Assembly (NCBI GenBank): GCA_045540975.1
Contig: JAZQIE010000199.1
Location: forward strand, 1 to 7,489
Direction of reading: 5' to 3'
Length of the DNA: 7,489 nucleotides
DNA from: SIG510 sp045540975
GTDB lineage: Bacteria > Bacillota > Clostridia > Oscillospirales > JAAYXM01
Both the position numbers and the translations under genes were made by a program. Position 1 is the stretch's first letter. The number at the start of each line of letters is the position of its first letter. Positions 3,726-7,489 of the stretch are shown here, piece after piece. Under the pieces are notes generated by a model, which made no database searches, was not told the origin of the DNA, and was given only the letters and a program-made list of their open reading frames with translations.

Positions 3726-5093
3726 ATGCGTGTTTCTGTCGGTGATATGACAGAGGGAAAGCTGCACGGCAAAATCGTGCGGTTTGCGCTCCCGCTCATC
3801 ATGACCAATTTCCTACAACTTTTCTTCAATATGGCAGACCTCGCGGTCGCGGGGCAGTTTGCGGGGGCAATGGCGCTTGGTGCGGTGGGTTCGACCACCA
3901 CCTCAGTCTGGCTGTTTACCGGCTTTCTCATCGGTGTGGCAAACGGTGTCAACGTGATTGTGGCGCGCTATCTGGGTGCGCGGGACACAAAAGGCGTGGT
4001 ACGCGCGGTACACACCGCACTCCTCCTGTGCTTGACGGTGGGCATCCTCTCCATGGCGGCGGGGCTTTTGGGGTCGACCCCGCTCTTAAAACTCCTCGGC
4101 ACCCGACCCGAGCTTCTCACGGATGCGGCGCGCTACCTCAAAATCTGCGCGCTGGGTTTCCCCGCGCTCGCGCTCTATAACTTCGGTAACGCCACCCTCT
4201 CCGCGGCGGGCGATACCAAGACCCCCCTGTTTTTCCTCTCGGTTTCGGGGGTTGTGAATGTGATTCTGAATCTGATTTTCGTGATTTTCTTCCGCTTGGG
4301 TGTGGTGGGCGTTGCGCTTGCCACCACAATTTCCCAGTACCTGTCCGCGTTTCTCATTCTGCGCGTACTCATCCGCACGCCCGGGCTTCTCAACCTGCGC
4401 ATGAGCGAACTCAAACTCGACCGCGGCATGACCCGTGCGATTTTGGGGGTGGGGATTCCGATGGGTCTGCAGAGTTTGATTTTCAATATCTCAAACCTCT
4501 TTTTGCAGGCGGGACTCAATACCTTTGATGCCATCACGGTTGCAGGCTCGACCGCGGCGGGCAATGCGGACAACATTGCCTACAACGTGTTTCTCGCGTT
4601 TTACACCGCGGCATCCAGCTTCATCTCGCAAAACTTCGGCGCGAAACAGCCGAAACGGATTTTGCATTCCTACCTGATTTGCCAAGCCTATTCGGTGACG
4701 ATTGCGCTCGTCCTCGGTCTCATCTTCTTTTTCTTCGGGGAGGGATTCCTCTCGATTTTCAACCGCGAGCCTGCGGTGATTGCGGCGGGGATGGAGCGTC
4801 TGCGCGTGATGGCGCTCGCATTTACCCTCTCCGCGGTGATGGATTGTGTGACTTACGCGGTGCGCGGACTGGGGAAAAACTTGGTCCCGACCGTGCTGAT
4901 GATTTTGGGTGTGGGGGTCTTCCGCATTGTTTGGATTCTGTTTATCTTCCCCCACCGCCACACCCTCGCCATGCTCTATGCACTCTACCCCGTGTCTTGG
5001 GGGCTGACCGCGGTGATGGAAGTGGTGTATTTCCTCGCGGTATACAAAAAAGAAAGTAAGAGGATGTTAACGGGAAAGGAGCTTTCCCGTTAG
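3726..5093 (+). CDS. MATE-family multidrug/metabolite exporter
   Basis: This is a polytopic inner-membrane antiporter of the MATE family, which exports cationic drugs, dyes or metabolites in exchange for Na+ or H+. The 455-residue protein has the family opening LHGKIVRFALPLIMTNFLQ with the TM1 N35...D38 pair, the VARYLGA segment after TM2-3, and GDTKTP (162-167) in the TM4-5 loop. The second half repeats the pattern (VGIPMGLQSLIFNISNL and SFISQNFGAKQPKR). About twelve hydrophobic segments are visible, the normal number and length. The substrate cannot be told from sequence. The start at 3726 (MRVSVGDMTEGK) is chosen because AAAGGA lies 11 bases upstream and the promoter covers the earlier starts; ATG 3747 is an alternative. 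The final residues, TGKELSR, are encoded by a perfect 11-bp hairpin (5068-5092), so the tail may be derived from an inserted palindrome. Confidence 0.95.
   Translation: MRVSVGDMTEGKLHGKIVRFALPLIMTNFLQLFFNMADLAVAGQFAGAMALGAVGSTTTSVWLFTGFLIGVANGVNVIVARYLGARDTKGVVRAVHTALLLCLTVGILSMAAGLLGSTPLLKLLGTRPELLTDAARYLKICALGFPALALYNFGNATLSAAGDTKTPLFFLSVSGVVNVILNLIFVIFFRLGVVGVALATTISQYLSAFLILRVLIRTPGLLNLRMSELKLDRGMTRAILGVGIPMGLQSLIFNISNLFLQAGLNTFDAITVAGSTAAGNADNIAYNVFLAFYTAASSFISQNFGAKQPKRILHSYLICQAYSVTIALVLGLIFFFFGEGFLSIFNREPAVIAAGMERLRVMALAFTLSAVMDCVTYAVRGLGKNLVPTVLMILGVGVFRIVWILFIFPHRHTLAMLYALYPVSWGLTAVMEVVYFLAVYKKESKRMLTGKELSR
5068..5092. repeat. Perfect 11-bp palindrome with GAG loop at the MATE 3' end
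   Basis: TAACGGGAAAG and CTTTCCCGTTA pair perfectly around GAG. It covers the last codons and part of the stop codon of the transporter gene. No T run follows, so it is not a standard terminator. The three-base loop and perfect stem match the style of the modules in the two arrays. Confidence 0.85.
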
Positions 5094-5114
5094 CCTCCGG
5101 CGGATTTGATGCCC

Positions 5115-5146
5115 GTGCGATTTTTTCGACTCTGTCGAAAACGCAC
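5115..5146. repeat. Bulged hairpin upstream of cca
   Basis: GTGCG (5115-5119) pairs with CGCAC (5142-5146). Inside it TTTTCGAC (5123-5130) pairs with GTCGAAAA (5134-5141) around a TCT loop, with a three-base ATT bulge on the left side. That gives 13 base pairs in all. It lies between the MATE stop and the next hairpin. No T run follows on the plus strand, so termination there is doubtful. Confidence 0.8.
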
Positions 5147-5158
5147 ATGGACGAAAAA

Positions 5159-5191
5159 TCTCTTATCATTCCTTGCCATACGGATAAGAGA
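5159..5191. repeat. Nine-bp inverted repeat with 15-base loop in the cca leader
   Basis: TCTCTTATC (5159-5167) pairs with GATAAGAGA (5183-5191). The complementarity can be extended to AATC/GATT by skipping two bases on the right. It ends about 50 bases upstream of the cca start. It could be a leader RNA structure or part of a repeat element together with the preceding hairpin. Confidence 0.7.
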
Positions 5192-5240
5192 GATTGAACT
5201 TCTGTTTATGCCGATGTATGGCGGCGGAACGGAGATTTTT

Positions 5241-6329
5241 ATGAACCTTCCCGAATCGGTAAATTTCGCAATTGAGCGGCTGAATGCCGCAGGGTATGAA
5301 GCGTACCCTGTGGGCGGTTGTGTGCGCGATTTTTTACTCGGAAAGGACTGTGCGGATTTTGACATCACCACCTCGGCACTGCCCGAGGAGACACGCGCGG
5401 TCTTCTCGGATTTTCCCGTCATCGAGACGGGAATCCGTCACGGCACGGTGACCGTGGTGTTGGACTTTCCGCTTGAAATTACCACCTTCCGTATCGACCG
5501 CGGCTACACCGACGGGCGGCATCCGGATGCGGTGGAGTTTACCCGCTCGCTGCGCGATGATTTGGCGCGGCGGGATTTCACCGTGAACGCCATGGCGTGG
5601 GGTGACGGGGTGATTGACCCGTTTGGAGGGCGTGCGGATTTGGAGGGACGTGTCATCCGCTGTGTGGGAACTCCCGAAACCCGTTTTTTGGAGGATGCGC
5701 TTCGTATCCTGCGCGGACTTCGGTTTGCCGCGACTCTCGGATTTGCGGTTGAGGAGGAGACCGCGCGCGCGATGGTCTCCTGCAAGGAAACCCTGCGCCA
5801 AGTCTCGGTGGAGCGCATCACCGAGGAGGTCAAAAAACTGGTTTTGGGTGAGTTTGCGGCGGAGATTACGCGCTCGTTTCTCGAGGTTTTGCGCGCGGTA
5901 CTGCCCGACCTCCGCCCGAATTTTGAAACACTGAAAACTCTGCCCAAGGTACTCCCCTTGCGCCTTGCCGCGTTTTTGGGAAGTCCCGCGGCGGTGGGGT
6001 ATCTGCGCCTTTCCAACAAAGAGCGCGAGGAGACCCTTGCCTTAATTTCCTCGCAAGTGCCGTGCGACGAGGCGCGCACTCTTCGGGCATACGGCGAGGA
6101 GAAGGCGCGGCTCGTCTATGCCTACCACGGTCTCCCCTTCACAATGCCCGATGGGATTTGGAGGATTTCCGACCTTGCGGTGGGCGGCGCGGATTTACTC
6201 GCACTTGGGATAACGGGCGCGGAAATCGGGCGGATTTTGGACGCACTTCTCACCGCGGTGATGGAGGAGGGTCTGCCCAATGAGAAAAACGCGCTTCTTG
6301 ACCGTGTACGCGAATGTATGGTAAAATAG
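5241..6329 (+). CDS. cca: CCA-adding tRNA nucleotidyltransferase
   Basis: The enzyme builds or repairs the 3' CCA end of tRNA from CTP and ATP without a nucleic acid template. The 362-residue protein is a class II nucleotidyltransferase. The head domain has VGGCVRD (24-30), the metal-binding DFD (39-41), RRDFTVNAMA (110-119) and DPFGG (126-130). EDALRILRGLRFA (151-163) contains the EDxxR nucleotide-selecting motif, with E151, D152 and R155. The neck helix carries ERITEEVKKL. Body and tail are short compared with the roughly 400-residue Geobacillus enzyme, and no HD domain is present. EDxxR and the lack of an HD domain leave an A-adding or C-adding half-enzyme, or a poly(A) polymerase, as less likely options. 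The start at 5241 has GGAG (5231-5234) six bases upstream; an in-frame ATG at 5106 would add 45 residues encoded by the upstream hairpins and is rejected. It may be cotranscribed with the lipid kinase gene. Confidence 0.94.
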   Translation: MNLPESVNFAIERLNAAGYEAYPVGGCVRDFLLGKDCADFDITTSALPEETRAVFSDFPVIETGIRHGTVTVVLDFPLEITTFRIDRGYTDGRHPDAVEFTRSLRDDLARRDFTVNAMAWGDGVIDPFGGRADLEGRVIRCVGTPETRFLEDALRILRGLRFAATLGFAVEEETARAMVSCKETLRQVSVERITEEVKKLVLGEFAAEITRSFLEVLRAVLPDLRPNFETLKTLPKVLPLRLAAFLGSPAAVGYLRLSNKEREETLALISSQVPCDEARTLRAYGEEKARLVYAYHGLPFTMPDGIWRISDLAVGGADLLALGITGAEIGRILDALLTAVMEEGLPNEKNALLDRVRECMVK

Positions 6330-6342
6330 AGATAATAACATC

Positions 6343-6357
6343 TGCAAAGCAATTTAG
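6343..6357. repeat. Solitary array-1 module between cca and the lipid kinase gene
   Basis: TGCAAAGCAATTTAG is one palindrome-plus-linker module. Its first 14 bases are identical to the last module of array 1 (1988-2001). It sits 14 bases after the cca stop codon, over 4 kb from the array. Confidence 0.7.
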
Positions 6358-6378
6358 TTTTGAAATGCGGTGAAAGAT

Positions 6379-7251
6379 ATGACATACATTCTCTATTCTT
6401 CCCTCGCGCAAGGCGGCGAAGCCTTCCGTCAGGCATATGCCCTTATGCAGAAGATTGGCGAGGACAAGGCGCAGCTCCGCTCACTCAATAAGTTTGACCC
6501 GCGTGAGGTTTTGGAGTTTTCCGAGCCGAATGACACCATCATCCTGCTTGGCGGCGACGGGACACTCAACCGTTTCGTCAACCTGCCCGACATGATCCCC
6601 TGCCGTTACAAGCTGGAATATACCGCGGGCGGTACGGGCAATGATTTCTACCGCGATGTCCGTGAGTTTGAGGAGGCGGACACCTTCTCGCTCACCCCGT
6701 ATCTCCAGAAACTCCCCACCGTGCGGTTTGCCGACCGTCAGTTCTATTTCGTAAACGGTGTGGGTGCGGGCCTCGACGGCTGGTGCTGTATGATCATGGA
6801 GGAGCATCGCCGTGCAAACAAGAAGATGCCGAGTTATGTGAGCCTTGCCCTGCGCGGGCTTTTGGGGAAATTCAAGCCCCTTTCCGCCACCGTCAATGTG
6901 GACGGTGTGACCCATTGGTTTAAAAACGTCTACATTGCGACCACCATGTTCGGGCGGTTTTACGGCGGGGGCGTGAAGATCGCACCCGATCAGATGCGCT
7001 CGAATACAAGTCAGGTGTCGGTGGTTGTGGTACACAGCAATTCCCGCCTTGCGGTACTCCCGATTTTCGGGACGCTTTTCTCGGGCGGGCATGTGAAGTA
7101 TAAAAAATATGTCACCGTGCTCACGGGCAACGATATCACGGTCTCCTTTGACCGCGCTTGCCCCATGCAGGTGGACGGCGAGGTGCATGACCCGGTCAGC
7201 GAATACCGCATCACCGCACCCGACCCGATTGAAGAGCCCGAAACCGTATAA
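6379..7251 (+). CDS. YegS/DgkB-type diacylglycerol or lipid kinase
   Basis: This soluble lipid kinase of the DAGK/LCB5 superfamily uses ATP to phosphorylate a membrane lipid, probably diacylglycerol, returning it to phospholipid synthesis. The 290-residue protein has the nucleotide-binding LLGGDGTLNRFVN (56-68) and AGGTGNDFYRD (83-93). Further along are FVNGVGAGLD (124-133), the GGGVKIAPDQ segment, and VDGE near the end (D266 and E268), which places the usual catalytic acid. Length and motif order are normal for bacterial DgkB/YegS proteins; no membrane segment is expected. The lipid substrate cannot be settled from sequence. ATG 6379 is preferred because GGTGA lies five bases upstream; an in-frame GTG at 6370 has no ribosome binding site and adds only three residues. 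It follows cca by 49 bases in the same direction. The stop codon touches an A run that belongs to a minus-strand terminator. Confidence 0.92.
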   Translation: MTYILYSSLAQGGEAFRQAYALMQKIGEDKAQLRSLNKFDPREVLEFSEPNDTIILLGGDGTLNRFVNLPDMIPCRYKLEYTAGGTGNDFYRDVREFEEADTFSLTPYLQKLPTVRFADRQFYFVNGVGAGLDGWCCMIMEEHRRANKKMPSYVSLALRGLLGKFKPLSATVNVDGVTHWFKNVYIATTMFGRFYGGGVKIAPDQMRSNTSQVSVVVVHSNSRLAVLPIFGTLFSGGHVKYKKYVTVLTGNDITVSFDRACPMQVDGEVHDPVSEYRITAPDPIEEPETV

Positions 7252-7272
7252 AAAAAAGAGCCTACATTAGGC
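7250..7272 (-). terminator. Minus-strand intrinsic terminator at the end of the lipid kinase gene
   Basis: Read on the minus strand, GCCTA-ATG-TAGGC is followed by TC and eight T residues. The 5-bp stem is short but the T tract is strong. It would stop transcripts coming from the right and overlaps the stop codon of the lipid kinase gene. On the plus strand no T run follows, so it does not terminate that gene. Confidence 0.55.
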
Positions 7273-7280
7273 GGTTGGTC

Positions 7281-7406
7281 TCAGGGATAAATCGCTTGAA
7301 AGAGGCATTTTTCGTCCATAACAGCACAAAAAATCTTGATATCCGCCGGGATTATCTGCGATTTTATTGTTTGTTCTGAAAGAAAAATGCACTCCTTCAA
7401 GTGCAT
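7281..7406 (-). CDS. Possible 41-residue ORF, unrecognised
   Basis: On the minus strand an ATG at 7404-7406 opens 41 codons beginning MHLKECIFLSEQTIKSQI, with MDEKCLFQAIYP at the end before TGA. No family is recognised. It has no convincing ribosome binding site: the nearest AAGGAG lies inside the frame, just after the start. A 7-bp hairpin (ATGCACT-6-AGTGCAT, 7387-7406) covers the start codon. The unit is bracketed by a terminator on its downstream side (7250-7272) and a bidirectional terminator upstream (7447-7483), so it could be a short independent transcript. A small RNA, a decayed gene fragment or chance are equally possible. The composition is AT-rich like other intergenic stretches here. 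Confidence 0.22.
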   Translation of the reverse strand: MHLKECIFLSEQTIKSQIIPADIKIFCAVMDEKCLFQAIYP

Positions 7407-7446
7407 AGCAGTTTTGAGATAGAGATTTTTCGTTAAAAGAAAGAAC

Positions 7447-7483
7447 AAAAAACAGGTAATACTGACGTATTACCTGTTTTTTT
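7447..7483. terminator. Strong bidirectional intrinsic terminator
   Basis: A 12-bp perfect stem (7451-7462 with 7467-7478) closes a TGAC loop. It is flanked by an A run from 7447 on the left and a T run to 7483 on the right, so a stem followed by T residues is seen on either strand. It is the likely end of the plus-strand cca and lipid kinase transcript. The opposite strand would serve a gene lying beyond the window. Confidence 0.92.
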
Positions 7484-7489
7484 GATGCA

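Noticed and set aside
4491..4961. Long minus-strand ORF within the MATE gene and similar shadow frames in pyk, cca and the lipid kinase gene
   Set aside because: They oppose clearly conserved coding sequence, encode low-complexity Arg/His-rich peptides and lack ribosome binding sites.
5147..5197. Sixteen-codon ORF starting ATGGACGAAAAAT in the cca leader
   Set aside because: It has no ribosome binding site and is explained by the hairpin sequence; too short to support as a gene or leader peptide.
5106..5240. Longer CCA enzyme from ATG 5106
   Set aside because: The added residues come from the hairpin region and are not part of the family; GGAG lies at the right distance before ATG 5241.

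Overview
The window looks like a chromosomal segment of a Firmicutes bacterium of the class Clostridia, probably an uncultured gut-type lineage near the Oscillospirales or Christensenellales. This placement is inferred from the moderately GC-rich housekeeping genes, strong AGGAGG-type ribosome binding sites, a stand-alone ferredoxin:thioredoxin reductase catalytic subunit paired with a thioredoxin, and a YbaK/PrdX-type Ala-tRNA(Pro) deacylase. No rRNA, tRNA, phage gene, transposase or CRISPR array is visible.

Layout. Positions 1-85 hold the start of a FeoA-like gene on the minus strand, behind a TTGACA promoter and two palindromes that look like metal-repressor operators. It diverges from pyruvate kinase (266-1681, plus), which ends at a clean intrinsic terminator. 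Next comes an array of tiny hairpins joined by a 7-base linker (1733-2001), which runs into the 3' end of a minus-strand cluster. Read 5' to 3', that cluster is a four-helix-bundle (S23/Avd-like) gene, a YbaK/PrdX-type editing protein, an FTR-like [4Fe-4S] protein and a thioredoxin; the last three are packed stop-to-start. Upstream of the four-helix-bundle gene is a second hairpin array with a different linker (3461-3653). On the plus strand follow a MATE-family exporter (3726-5093), a hairpin-rich gap, a CCA-adding tRNA nucleotidyltransferase (5241-6329) and a YegS/DgkB-type lipid kinase (6379-7251). The last 240 bases hold a minus-strand terminator, a doubtful 41-codon minus-strand ORF and a strong bidirectional terminator.

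The genes are mostly housekeeping: the last step of glycolysis, ferredoxin-driven thiol reduction, tRNA end-building and proofreading, lipid phosphorylation and drug/metabolite export.

The unusual signal is between the genes. Two arrays share one design, in which a short conserved linker alternates with variable short perfect palindromes, usually with a 3-5 base loop. In both arrays the linker is found in opposite orientation on the two sides of a pivot. One array adjoins an AT-rich four-helix-bundle gene (about 39% GC by hand count against roughly 55-67% in sampled neighbours), so gene plus array could be a transferred cassette. Similar single hairpins sit at several gene ends. No function can be assigned from sequence alone.
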